Assembly (NCBI GenBank): GCA_018713425.1
Contig: DVOT01000206.1
Span: forward strand, 1-7,543
Direction of reading: 5' to 3'
Length of the DNA stretch: 7,543 bases
DNA from: Alectryocaccomicrobium faecavium
GTDB taxonomy: Bacteria > Bacillota > Clostridia > Christensenellales > Aristaeellaceae
The notes beneath the pieces were generated by a model. The model was given only the letters and a program-made list of their open reading frames with translations, did no database searches and was not told the origin of the DNA. The translations under genes and the position numbers were made by a program. Each line of letters begins with the position of its first letter. The stretch's first letter is position 1. This document shows positions 1 through 7,015 of this stretch, piece by piece.

Positions 1-36
1 GCCCCCCGCGCGGAGGGAAACGACGAAAATTATTTT

Positions 37-41
37 GGAGG
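37..41 (+). promoter_or_regulatory. Ribosome binding site of the GH78 gene
   Basis: GGAGG lies 5 bases before the ATG at 47. It decides the start: an in-frame TTG at 35 overlaps this site and would have no Shine-Dalgarno of its own. Only 46 bases precede the gene in the window, and I see no promoter in them, so the gene may be transcribed from further upstream. Confidence 0.85.
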
Positions 42-46
42 ATTAT

Positions 47-2590
47 ATGATTCAGGCGCATTCCATCCGGCTCGAGTATGGGCGAACCAGCCCGGGAACC
101 ATTGCCATTGTTGAAACTCCGGCCCCGATGATTTCGTGGGCCATTTCTGGCGAAAGCCAGGCCGCCTGGCGCATCCGCGTGGGCTGCCGGGGCGAAATGC
201 TATGGGATTCGCAGTGGGTGCGCAGCGCCAGCCAGTGCGCCGCCTACGCGGGCAAGGCGCTCACGCCTGGCGACGTCAACGAACTTTCGCTGGAATCGAT
301 GGACGAAAGCGGCGCGGTTAGCGCCGCGGCGTGCGTGCGCTTCTGCCTCGGCGCGCTGGGCGAATGGAAGGCCCCGTGGATTGGCGAGGCGGAGGCGGGC
401 GAGGACACCGTGCCCTGCTTTTCCAAGACGTTCTTCTGCCGCCGCCCGGTGGAGGACGCCTGTCTGTTCGCCAGCGGCATCGCCTATCAACGCATCACGC
501 TCAACGGCGCGCAAATCGACGACAGCTTTATGAACCCCGCGCTGAGCGAATACGAAAAGCGTTGCTACTACGCGGTGTATCCCGGCCTCGCGCTGCAAGA
601 GGGCGAAAACCGCATCGGCATCGAGGTGGCCGCCGGCTGGCGTTCCCCGCACAATGTGTGCTACAAGCTCACCGGCCGCGTACCGGATTTCACCGGGCCC
701 ACGCTCCTGAGCGCCGCGCTGCGCATCCGCTATCGCGACGGCGGCGAAGAATGGCTTTACACGGACGAAAGCTGGAAATGCCGCTACAGCGCGATTGTCT
801 ACAGCAACATCTTCATGGGCGAAACCTATGACGCCGCCAAAGCGCTCCCCCACTTTGCCGCCCCGGGCGACGACGATTCCAGCGCGCCGTGCGCGCGCGT
901 TTTCCCCGCGCCGTGCGAAAAGATGTGCGTGCAGGCGCTGGAACCCGTACGCGCGCACGAAGAATACCCTGCTGTTTCTGTGATGGAGGTGAAGCCGGGC
1001 GTGTTCGTGGCGGACTTTGGGCAGAACATCGCGGGGCTTTGCCGCCTGCGCCTGCCGCGCACGCTGGCCGCCAGGCAGGAAATCCGCATAGCGCACATGG
1101 AAATGCTGGATGAGGATGGCACGCTTTACATGCCCCCGCTGCGCAACGCCGCCTGTACCGACCGCTACATCGCCCTGGGCGATGGCAAGGACGCGGCCTT
1201 CTGGCAGCCGCAATTCACCTACCACGGCTTCCGCTACGCGCAGGTAGAAGGGCTGGGCCAGCCGCTGCGCAAGGAGGACATTTGCGCAGTGAGCCTGTAC
1301 AGCGATGTGGACAGCCACAGCAGCTTCCGCTGCGGCAGCGCCATCGTGAACGCCATCCAGAAGATGGTGGTGCAGACCGAGCGCGCCAACATCCACAGCA
1401 TCCTCACCGATTGCCCGCAGCGCGATGAGCGCATGGGCTGGATGAACGACGCCACCGTGCGCTTTGAAGAAACGCCCTATAACTTCGATATCGGCCGCCT
1501 GTTCCCCAAGGTTGTGCGCGACCTGCTCGATGTGCAGGATGAAAGCGGTGCCATCTGCTGCACCGCGCCCTTTGCCTTTGGCGGCCGCCCGGCGGATCCG
1601 GTGTGTTCCTCGTTCCTGGTGGCGGGCTGGGAAGCTTATATGCACACCGGCAATTTGGACATCCTGCGCGAAGGATACGATGGCTTTAAGGCCTGGAACG
1701 ATTATCTCGCTTCGCGCAGCCAACAAGGCATTGTGGATTACAGCTATTATGGCGACTGGGCGGGTCCCGCTTACGCCTGCGAAGGCGAAGACGGCGCCAA
1801 ATCCAGCGAAACGCCGGGCATCCTGATGTCCACGGGCTACCACTATTTCAACGCCCGCCTGCTGGCGCGTATGGCCGCTGCCCTGGACCAGGAGGACGAA
1901 GCCACCGAGCAGAACGCGCGCGCGGACGCCATCCGCGAGGCGTTCCTGGCCAAATGGTGGGACGAAGAGAGTGGCAAAGTGGCGACCGGTTCGCAGGCCT
2001 GCCAGGCTTTCGCGCTGTGGTTGGGCATTTTGCCCGAAGAGGGCCGCGCAAAGGCGGCGAAAGCGCTGCACGACGACCTCATTGCGCGCGAGTATCGCTT
2101 CACCACGGGCAACCTGTGCACCCGCTATATGATGGATGCGCTCACGCAATGGGGCTATCTGGAGGATGCGTGGACGCTGATCACCCGCGAAACCTACCCT
2201 TCCTGGGGCTTCATGCTGCAAAACGAGGCCACCACCGTGTGGGAGCGCTTCGAACTGAAAAAGAACCCCGGCATGAATTCGCACAACCACCCCATGTTCG
2301 GCGCGGTTGGCTATTGGTTCTATGCCTATCTGGCCGGTGTGAAGCCGCTGGAAGCGGGCTGGAAGCGCGTGGCCATCCATCCGTACATACCCAAGAACCT
2401 GCTCAGCGCGCAGGCAACCGTGGAAACCCCGCTGGGCGACGTCAGCGTGCGCTGGGTAAAGCGCTACGGACAGGCGCACCTGTATGTGCAGATTCCCTGC
2501 GGCGCGCAGGCGGATGTGACGCTGCCGCAGGGCACGCAAAGCGTTTCCGCCGGATTCCACCATTTCACTTGGCCGCTGGATGCCGAATAA
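47..2590 (+). CDS. GH78 alpha-L-rhamnosidase, cytoplasmic
   Basis: This 847-residue protein is a retaining-fold (alpha/alpha)6 family that hydrolyses terminal alpha-L-rhamnose from plant glycosides and polysaccharides by inversion. Seen in the sequence: an N-terminal beta-domain start (IQAHSIRLEY) typical of GH78, beta-sandwich domains to about residue 415, a helical catalytic barrel at about 420-755, and a C-terminal beta domain that includes RVAIHPYIP. The family signature DCPQRDERMGW spans residues 455-465. E461 matches the family's general acid, with D455, D460 and D468 around it. ATTVWERF near 729-735 carries E733, the likely general base, followed by SHNHPMFGAVGYW. The length is normal for the family and no signal peptide or membrane segment is present, so it should act on imported, short rhamnosides. 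It ends in its own terminator. Substrate linkage and aglycone cannot be read from the sequence. The enzyme family is near certain. Confidence 0.95.
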   Translation: MIQAHSIRLEYGRTSPGTIAIVETPAPMISWAISGESQAAWRIRVGCRGEMLWDSQWVRSASQCAAYAGKALTPGDVNELSLESMDESGAVSAAACVRFCLGALGEWKAPWIGEAEAGEDTVPCFSKTFFCRRPVEDACLFASGIAYQRITLNGAQIDDSFMNPALSEYEKRCYYAVYPGLALQEGENRIGIEVAAGWRSPHNVCYKLTGRVPDFTGPTLLSAALRIRYRDGGEEWLYTDESWKCRYSAIVYSNIFMGETYDAAKALPHFAAPGDDDSSAPCARVFPAPCEKMCVQALEPVRAHEEYPAVSVMEVKPGVFVADFGQNIAGLCRLRLPRTLAARQEIRIAHMEMLDEDGTLYMPPLRNAACTDRYIALGDGKDAAFWQPQFTYHGFRYAQVEGLGQPLRKEDICAVSLYSDVDSHSSFRCGSAIVNAIQKMVVQTERANIHSILTDCPQRDERMGWMNDATVRFEETPYNFDIGRLFPKVVRDLLDVQDESGAICCTAPFAFGGRPADPVCSSFLVAGWEAYMHTGNLDILREGYDGFKAWNDYLASRSQQGIVDYSYYGDWAGPAYACEGEDGAKSSETPGILMSTGYHYFNARLLARMAAALDQEDEATEQNARADAIREAFLAKWWDEESGKVATGSQACQAFALWLGILPEEGRAKAAKALHDDLIAREYRFTTGNLCTRYMMDALTQWGYLEDAWTLITRETYPSWGFMLQNEATTVWERFELKKNPGMNSHNHPMFGAVGYWFYAYLAGVKPLEAGWKRVAIHPYIPKNLLSAQATVETPLGDVSVRWVKRYGQAHLYVQIPCGAQADVTLPQGTQSVSAGFHHFTWPLDAE

Positions 2591-2602
2591 AAACAAATGT
2601 AT

Positions 2603-2636
2603 CGGGGCTGGATTGCTTCCAGCCCCGCAAAATTTT
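2603..2636 (+). terminator. Intrinsic terminator after the rhamnosidase gene
   Basis: A perfect 10-bp stem, CGGGGCTGGA (2603-2612) with TCCAGCCCCG (2618-2627), closes a 5-base loop. A CAAAA stretch and four T (2633-2636) follow. The hairpin begins 13 bases after the stop codon. The T run is short and not immediately next to the stem, so efficiency may be moderate. Confidence 0.75.
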
Positions 2637-2696
2637 AGCGCGCATAGACGTGTTTGCGGGCGAACCGAGAAACCAGGATTCCCCGGATACTTTTGC

Positions 2697-2725
2697 TTGC
2701 CAAACCCCGCCAGCGGTGCTATAAT
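2697..2725 (+). promoter_or_regulatory. Sigma-A promoter of the FAD oxidoreductase gene
   Basis: TTGCCA (2697-2702, five of six consensus bases) is 17 bases from a perfect TATAAT (2720-2725). A TG at 2717-2718 adds an extended -10. The start of transcription should fall near 2732, giving a leader of about 58 bases. Together with the terminator upstream, this makes the oxidoreductase a separate transcription unit from the rhamnosidase. Confidence 0.85.
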
Positions 2726-2733
2726 ACGCCCAT

Positions 2734-2767
2734 GGAATACAAATGCGTTTCATGCGCACAGTATTCC
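2734..2767 (+). promoter_or_regulatory. Hairpin at the 5' end of the oxidoreductase leader
   Basis: GGAATAC (2734-2740) pairs with GTATTCC (2761-2767). Inside it, TGCG (2744-2747) can pair with CGCA (2755-2758) across a 7-base loop. The structure starts about two bases from the predicted transcript start and ends 22 bases before the ATG, leaving the weak Shine-Dalgarno (around 2774-2782) free. It could stabilise the mRNA 5' end, or be a DNA operator just downstream of the promoter. Which of these is not shown. Confidence 0.45.
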
Positions 2768-2789
2768 CCACAGAAAGGCAGGCGAAACC

Positions 2790-4067
2790 ATGGGATACAT
2801 TGTGGAAACGCGCGAGATTCCCGTAAAGGAAGCATACGATGTGGTTGTGGCCGGAGCGGGCGTCGCCGGGCTCGCGGCGGCCTTGGCGGCCCGGCGGGCG
2901 GGAAAGCGCGTGCTGGTGCTGGAAAAGAGCACCATGCTGGGCGGCCTGGCGACCCTGGGACAAATCAACTATTTCGTTCCCATGTGCAATGGCCGCGGCC
3001 GGCAAATCACCAAGGGCATGGTGGACGAATTCATCGCCCTGGCCACGCGATACGGGTACGATGTGACCCCCGAAAGCTGGAAGCACGGCGAACCCGGCCC
3101 CACCGCGGACGGAGCCCTGCCCAGGAGATATGATGTGCGCTATTCCGCCTGCATGTTCGCCCTGGCGCTGACGGAAATGGTGCAGGAAGAAGACATTCAT
3201 CTTTCCTTTGATACCCTGGCTTCCGAACCCGTGATGAAGGGGCAGCACTGCGAAGGCCTGATTGTGGAAAACAAATCCGGCCGGCAATTCTATCCCGCGG
3301 GCATGGTCGTGGATTGCACGGGCGGCGCGGATATCCTGTTCCGGGCGGGCGTGCCCACGGTGCAGGGGTACAACTATTTCACCTATTCCGCCTATGGCAT
3401 CGACCTTGCGCATTGCAAAGAAGCCGCAGAAAGCGGGCGTATTGAACGGGCAATCTTCGATATGCCGGGCGGCACCGCCAATCTCTTTGGCAAAAATCAG
3501 CCGGAGGGCAAGCCGCTGTACACCGGCACTTCGGGGGAAGACGTAAACCAATACTTATTTGATAATCAGCTAACACTGCTCAACCGCCTGAAGAAGGATG
3601 ACCGGCGCACCCGGCAGGTGATTTCCCTGCCTGGCATGTGCCAATACCGCACCACACGGCGCATAGACGGCGATTACACGCTGAAAGTATCCGACGTATA
3701 CCGCCACTTTGCGGACAGCATTACGGCTGTGAACGATTTTGAGCACCGCAATTTTCTCTATGAAATCCCCTACCGCACGCTCGTGCGCAAAGGATACGAT
3801 AACCTGATCACCGCGGGGCGCAGCGCTAGCGGCGAGGGGTATGCCTGGGACATTGTGCGCGTGATTCCTCCCGCAATTCTCACGGGGCAGGCCGCAGGCT
3901 GCGCGGCCGCGCAGGCGCTCAGCGACGGCGTAGGCATCGACGGAATCGACGTCCGCAAGCTCCAAAATACCTTGGCGCGACAAAATGTCCTGCTGCATTT
4001 TGACGATTCCTGGATCCCCAAAGAGGGCGAGCCAGAAGTGAAGGAAGGCCCATCGAACCACATTTAA
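2790..4067 (+). CDS. FAD-dependent oxidoreductase (PF12831-like)
   Basis: This 425-residue flavoprotein has an N-terminal Rossmann fold. The GAGVAG motif (residues 22-27) binds the FAD pyrophosphate, and E45 at the end of the second strand (VLVLEK) should bind the adenosine ribose. MLGGLATLGQ follows, then CNGRGRQITKGM. A second conserved block, RTTRRIDGDY, lies at 287-296. The C-terminal flavin motif starts with AGR at 342-344 and ends with GQAAG at 366-370. These blocks are characteristic of the FAD_oxidored family (PF12831), whose members are often found near carbohydrate genes but mostly lack known substrates. No signal peptide or membrane segment is seen, so it is cytoplasmic. The ATG at 2790 is the first in-frame start downstream of the promoter. 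Its Shine-Dalgarno (GGCAGG, 2777-2782) is weak. The open frame extends upstream to 2580 but crosses the terminator and promoter. The substrate is unknown. Confidence 0.9.
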   Translation: MGYIVETREIPVKEAYDVVVAGAGVAGLAAALAARRAGKRVLVLEKSTMLGGLATLGQINYFVPMCNGRGRQITKGMVDEFIALATRYGYDVTPESWKHGEPGPTADGALPRRYDVRYSACMFALALTEMVQEEDIHLSFDTLASEPVMKGQHCEGLIVENKSGRQFYPAGMVVDCTGGADILFRAGVPTVQGYNYFTYSAYGIDLAHCKEAAESGRIERAIFDMPGGTANLFGKNQPEGKPLYTGTSGEDVNQYLFDNQLTLLNRLKKDDRRTRQVISLPGMCQYRTTRRIDGDYTLKVSDVYRHFADSITAVNDFEHRNFLYEIPYRTLVRKGYDNLITAGRSASGEGYAWDIVRVIPPAILTGQAAGCAAAQALSDGVGIDGIDVRKLQNTLARQNVLLHFDDSWIPKEGEPEVKEGPSNHI

Positions 4068-4093
4068 GGGATAGCCTGGATGGGGACAGAAAA

Positions 4094-4127
4094 CGCCCGG
4101 CGCACAAAATCGTGCGCCGGGCGCTTT
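4094..4127. terminator. Bidirectional terminator between convergent genes
   Basis: A perfect 12-bp GC-rich stem, CGCCCGGCGCAC (4094-4105) with GTGCGCCGGGCG (4112-4123), closes the 6-base loop AAAATC. Read on the minus strand it is followed by TTTT (complement of 4090-4093), a good intrinsic terminator for the Ca2+-ATPase gene. Read on the plus strand it is followed by CTTTG, so it probably also stops the oxidoreductase transcript, less cleanly. It sits in the 68 bases between the two stop codons. Confidence 0.85.
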
Positions 4128-4135
4128 GCGAAAAA

Positions 4136-6706
4136 TTAGTGCTTGATGAGTTCCAATGCCTTGGCGATTTCCATCACAACCAGCGGCGCGAGGGAAAGCC
4201 CTAGGCCGATGAGATACAGCACCGGCGAGAGCGCCACCAAGCCGAACGCGCCCGCGACGGGCGGGATGAAAAGCACCAGCGCCATCAACGCGAGAGAGAC
4301 CAGCGCCGCTCCATTGAGCTTGCGGTTGGTGAACACGCCAATGCGGAAGATGGAATGGAACGAGCGCATGTTGAACGCCTGCACCACCTGCGAAAGCGCC
4401 AGCACCATGAAGGCCAGCGTCTGCCCGCCTTCCACCGCACCATACAGGCTCTTGCCAATCTGGTACGCCAGCAGGGAGAGGATGGCGAACATGCAGCCCT
4501 GCAGGCCGATGCGCACGCCATAGCCGTGGGCGAAGAGGCCCTCGTTCTTGGGGCGGGGCTTTTGCTCCATCACGTCCTTTTCCACGGCCTCCATGCCCAG
4601 CGCGATGGCGGGCAGGCTATCCGTCACCAGGTTGATCCACAACAGTTGCATGGAAAGGAAGGGCGATTCGCGCCAGAGGATCATGGCGAAAAACACGGTA
4701 AGGATTTCGCCGATGTTCGTGCCCAGCAGGAAGCCGACCACCTTTTTGATGTTGGCATAGATGCCGCGGCCCTCGCGCACCGCGTCCACGATGGTGGCGA
4801 AGTTGTCGTCCGTGAGGGTCATATCCGCCGCGCCCTTTGCCACGTCCGTGCCGGTGATACCCATGGCGCAGCCGATGTCCGCGGCCTTGAGCGCGGGCGC
4901 GTCGTTCACGCCGTCGCCCGTCATGGAAACCACTTCTCCCTGGCGCTGCCAGGCCTTCACGATGCGAATCTTGTTTTCCGGCGAAACGCGGGCGTACACG
5001 CTGATGTTGCGCACGCGCTGGTCGAGTTCCGCATCGCTCATCTTGTCCAGTTGCGTGCCGGTGACGGCCTCATCGCCCGGCTGCAAAATGCCGATTTCCC
5101 GAGCAATAGCAGAGGCGGTGACCACATGGTCGCCCGTGATCATCACGGGCTTGATGCCAGCCTTACGGCACACGGCCACGGCCTGCTTCGCCTCGGGGCG
5201 CGGCGGGTCAATCATGCCCACCAGGCCCATAAAAGTAAGATCCTTTTCCAGCGTTTCGCTGGTGGGATTCTGTGGAATCTCATCCAGTTCGCGCCAGGCC
5301 ACAGCCAGCACGCGCAGGGCCTGCTCGCTCATTTCGTCGTTCACGCGGCGGGCCGCCTCGATATCGCCCCGCACACAGCGCTGGGCCAGCACGTCGAACG
5401 CGCCCTTGGTGATGGCAATCAGTTTGCCATCGACGCGGTTCACTGTAGTCATCAGCTTACGGTCGGAATCGAAGGGAAGCTCCGCTAGGCGCGGATTCTC
5501 CTCATTGAGCTTTGCCTTGGGCATGCCCTGCTTTTCCGCCGCGAACACGATGCTGGTTTCCGTGGGGTCGCCAATGTGTTGCACCGTGCCGTCTTCGCGG
5601 ACGACCACCGAACCGTCGCAGCACAGCGCGCCATAGCGCAGCAGTTGCAGAACCGGCGCAGAATTCTGGCCGATTTCTTCCAGCGCGCCGCCGTCCGTAT
5701 AGGCCTTCACCAGCGTCATGCGGTTCTGGGTGAGCGTGCCGGTTTTATCCGAGCAGATGACGGAAGCGCCGCCCAGGGTTTCCACCGCGGGCAGGCGGCG
5801 GATGATGGCGTTCTTTTTCACCATGCGCTGCACGCCGATGGATAGCACAATGGTGACGATCGCGGGCAGGCCCTCGGGAATGGCGGAAACCGCCAGCGAA
5901 ACCGCCACCATGAAGATTTCCATCACGGCCATGCCGTCCAACAGGCCCACGACGAAGATCACCAGGCAGGCCACGATGGCCACGATGCCCAGATATTTGC
6001 CCAGCGTCGCCAGTTTCTGCTGCAGCGGGGTTTGCGTTTCCTCGCTGGATTCCAGCATATTGGCGATTTTGCCCATTTCGGTGTTCATGCCCGTAGCAGT
6101 GACCACCGCCGTGGCCGTGCCGTAAGTCACGCCGCAGCCGGAAAACACCATATTGTGCCGGTCGCCCAGCGGCGCGTCCTCCGCCACAAGCGCGTCCGCG
6201 TCCTTTTCCGCGGGCACGGATTCGCCGGTGAGCGCGCTCTCCTCGCACTTGAGGCTCACGGAGCGCACGAGCTTCGCATCCGCGGGCACGAAATCGCCCG
6301 CTTCCAGCTTGATCACGTCGCCCGGCACCAGTTCCGCCGCGTCGATCACTTGCTCCTGGCCCTCGCGAATTACGCGCGCGTGCGGTGCGGACAGGTTCTT
6401 CAGCGCGTCCAGCGCCTTTTCCGCCTTGCTCTCCTGCAGCATGCCCATGATCGCGTTCACAATTACGATCACGAGAATCAGCGCCGGTTCAAAAAATTCC
6501 TTCGGCTCGCCCTCTACGCAGGCCACGATAAAGGAAATGATTGCCGCGCCGATCAGGATCAAGATCATCACATCGCGAAATTGCTCTAGGAAGCGCTGCA
6601 AATTGGTCTTTTTCTTCTTTTCCTTCAGCCGGTTCTCGCCGAATTTGGCCCTCTGTTCCTCCACTTGTGCGCAAGTCAAGCCCGTTTTTATATCCGGTGT
6701 CAACAA
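4136..6706 (-). CDS. P-type Ca2+-transporting ATPase (P2A/PMCA-SERCA type)
   Basis: This 856-residue, ten-helix ion pump uses ATP to export Ca2+ from the cytoplasm across the cell membrane. All core motifs are intact: actuator TGES with E162, phosphorylation site DKTGTLT with D320, MITGD and the hinge TGDGVNDAPA (D598, D602). Helix M4 has AIPEGLP with E278. M5 has TNIGE (N664, E667). M6 has NLVTD (N692, T695, D696). By family knowledge these are the calcium ligands, so both site II and part of site I are present. In M8 the position of the SERCA site I glutamate looks like Q776 (VVQAFN). The N-terminal cation-ATPase domain is present, and there is no long C-terminal regulatory tail. The start is a TTG (6706) with a second TTG directly after it. 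No ATG is available near the AGGAGG. The gene has its own promoter, and a terminator lies beyond its stop. Mn2+ transport or loose specificity cannot be excluded. Confidence 0.94.
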   Translation of the reverse strand: MLTPDIKTGLTCAQVEEQRAKFGENRLKEKKKKTNLQRFLEQFRDVMILILIGAAIISFIVACVEGEPKEFFEPALILVIVIVNAIMGMLQESKAEKALDALKNLSAPHARVIREGQEQVIDAAELVPGDVIKLEAGDFVPADAKLVRSVSLKCEESALTGESVPAEKDADALVAEDAPLGDRHNMVFSGCGVTYGTATAVVTATGMNTEMGKIANMLESSEETQTPLQQKLATLGKYLGIVAIVACLVIFVVGLLDGMAVMEIFMVAVSLAVSAIPEGLPAIVTIVLSIGVQRMVKKNAIIRRLPAVETLGGASVICSDKTGTLTQNRMTLVKAYTDGGALEEIGQNSAPVLQLLRYGALCCDGSVVVREDGTVQHIGDPTETSIVFAAEKQGMPKAKLNEENPRLAELPFDSDRKLMTTVNRVDGKLIAITKGAFDVLAQRCVRGDIEAARRVNDEMSEQALRVLAVAWRELDEIPQNPTSETLEKDLTFMGLVGMIDPPRPEAKQAVAVCRKAGIKPVMITGDHVVTASAIAREIGILQPGDEAVTGTQLDKMSDAELDQRVRNISVYARVSPENKIRIVKAWQRQGEVVSMTGDGVNDAPALKAADIGCAMGITGTDVAKGAADMTLTDDNFATIVDAVREGRGIYANIKKVVGFLLGTNIGEILTVFFAMILWRESPFLSMQLLWINLVTDSLPAIALGMEAVEKDVMEQKPRPKNEGLFAHGYGVRIGLQGCMFAILSLLAYQIGKSLYGAVEGGQTLAFMVLALSQVVQAFNMRSFHSIFRIGVFTNRKLNGAALVSLALMALVLFIPPVAGAFGLVALSPVLYLIGLGLSLAPLVVMEIAKALELIKH

Positions 6707-6710
6707 CGAT

Positions 6711-6717
6711 CCCTCCT
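6711..6717 (-). promoter_or_regulatory. Shine-Dalgarno that fixes the TTG start of the Ca2+-ATPase
   Basis: Minus strand AGGAGGG is a perfect anti-16S match. It lies 4 bases from the TTG at 6706 and 7 bases from the TTG at 6703. Either TTG may be used, and the second has the better spacing. The protein begins MLTPDIKTGL or one residue later, which fits the family's N terminus. Confidence 0.85.
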
Positions 6718-6747
6718 GTTTTTTCTTTGCACCATGGATATAGGCCT

Positions 6748-6776
6748 ATTATAGCAGTTTTCAGCCGCCCATTCCA
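6748..6776 (-). promoter_or_regulatory. Promoter of the Ca2+-ATPase gene
   Basis: On the minus strand a perfect TATAAT (6753-6748) is preceded by TGC (6756-6754), an extended -10. At 17-base spacing the -35 would be TGGAAT (6776-6771), a poor match, so recognition would rest on the extended -10. Transcription should start near 6741, about 35 bases before the TTG. A perfect 10-bp palindrome, ATAGGCCTAT (6740-6749), overlaps the end of the -10 and the likely start point, and could be a repressor site. Confidence 0.7.
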
Positions 6777-6935
6777 CAAAACCGTATGACTTTTGGGAAA
6801 AATCGCGGTTCATAACTTTTGTACCCAGTATGGCGCAAAAGAAACAGCCTGCCAAAGGAAAAAATGCCAGCCGCGCGATTGTGGACAAATCGCGGCGCAC
6901 TTGGCAAACTTTGTCGAAAAATGTCTGTTAATGGG

Positions 6936-6964
6936 TTTACAATTCTCGCCATTTGAGGTACAAT
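6936..6964 (+). promoter_or_regulatory. Sigma-A promoter of the small membrane-protein gene
   Basis: TTTACA (6936-6941) and TACAAT (6959-6964) each match five of six consensus bases and are exactly 17 bases apart. Transcription should start near 6971, about 45 bases before the GTG chosen as start. This placement rules out the in-frame TTG at 6953, which would lie upstream of the transcript. Confidence 0.8.
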
Positions 6965-7004
6965 ATAGGGTATGTAGGGTGTGGCTGTACCCTGCTATAT
7001 TGTA
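6959..7004. promoter_or_regulatory. Long dyad overlapping the -10 box (putative operator)
   Basis: TACAATATAG (6959-6968) is a perfect 10-base inverted repeat of CTATATTGTA (6995-7004). Between the arms, AGGGT (6976-6980, with another copy at 6967-6971) is the reverse complement of ACCCT (6989-6993). The left arm contains the whole -10 box and the right arm ends at the AGGA Shine-Dalgarno (7004-7007). Because the left arm lies upstream of the predicted transcript start, the symmetry most likely works as DNA, for example as two half-sites whose centres are 36 bp apart. The regulator is unknown. Confidence 0.6.
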
Positions 7005-7015
7005 GGATCGGATGT

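Larger units (their letters stand above)
6707..7015. other. Divergent intergenic region
   Basis: These 309 bases hold no convincing gene. From left to right they contain the ATPase Shine-Dalgarno and promoter, then a stretch (about 6780-6930) with no clear signal except small repeats. AAATCGCGG occurs at 6800-6808 and again at 6887-6895. The second copy forms a 7-bp inverted repeat with CGCGATT (6874-6880). The right part holds the promoter and dyad of the small membrane protein. Short open frames across the region have no initiation signals and unlikely compositions. Confidence 0.6.

Noticed and set aside
200..2596. Very long minus-strand open frame (798 codons) opposite the rhamnosidase gene
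   Set aside because: Its translation is rich in Ala, Arg, Gly and His with no domain or motif, and it is the usual stop-poor antisense frame of a GC-rich gene. The plus strand encodes an intact GH78 enzyme.
2580..2789. Upstream in-frame extension of the oxidoreductase
   Set aside because: It contains the rhamnosidase terminator and the -35/-10 promoter, and the added residues do not resemble the family.
2732..3133. Possible leaderless ORF starting MEYKCVSC at the predicted transcript start
   Set aside because: It has no stop before running deep into the oxidoreductase gene in another frame, and its composition becomes Gly/Arg-rich shadow sequence.
2565..3551. Minus-strand open frame opposite the oxidoreductase
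   Set aside because: It crosses the terminator and promoter, has no recognisable domain and mirrors a well-supported flavoprotein.
4355..5488. Plus-strand open frame opposite the Ca2+-ATPase
   Set aside because: His- and Ala-rich shadow translation with no motif. The minus strand encodes every P-type ATPase signature.
6959..7004. Dyad as an insertion-sequence end or recombination site
   Set aside because: No transposase or integrase and no target duplication are visible, and its exact placement on a promoter fits an operator better.
6953..7015. TTG at 6953 as start of the small membrane protein
   Set aside because: It lies within the promoter, upstream of the expected transcript start, without a Shine-Dalgarno. 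The added residues translate the dyad.
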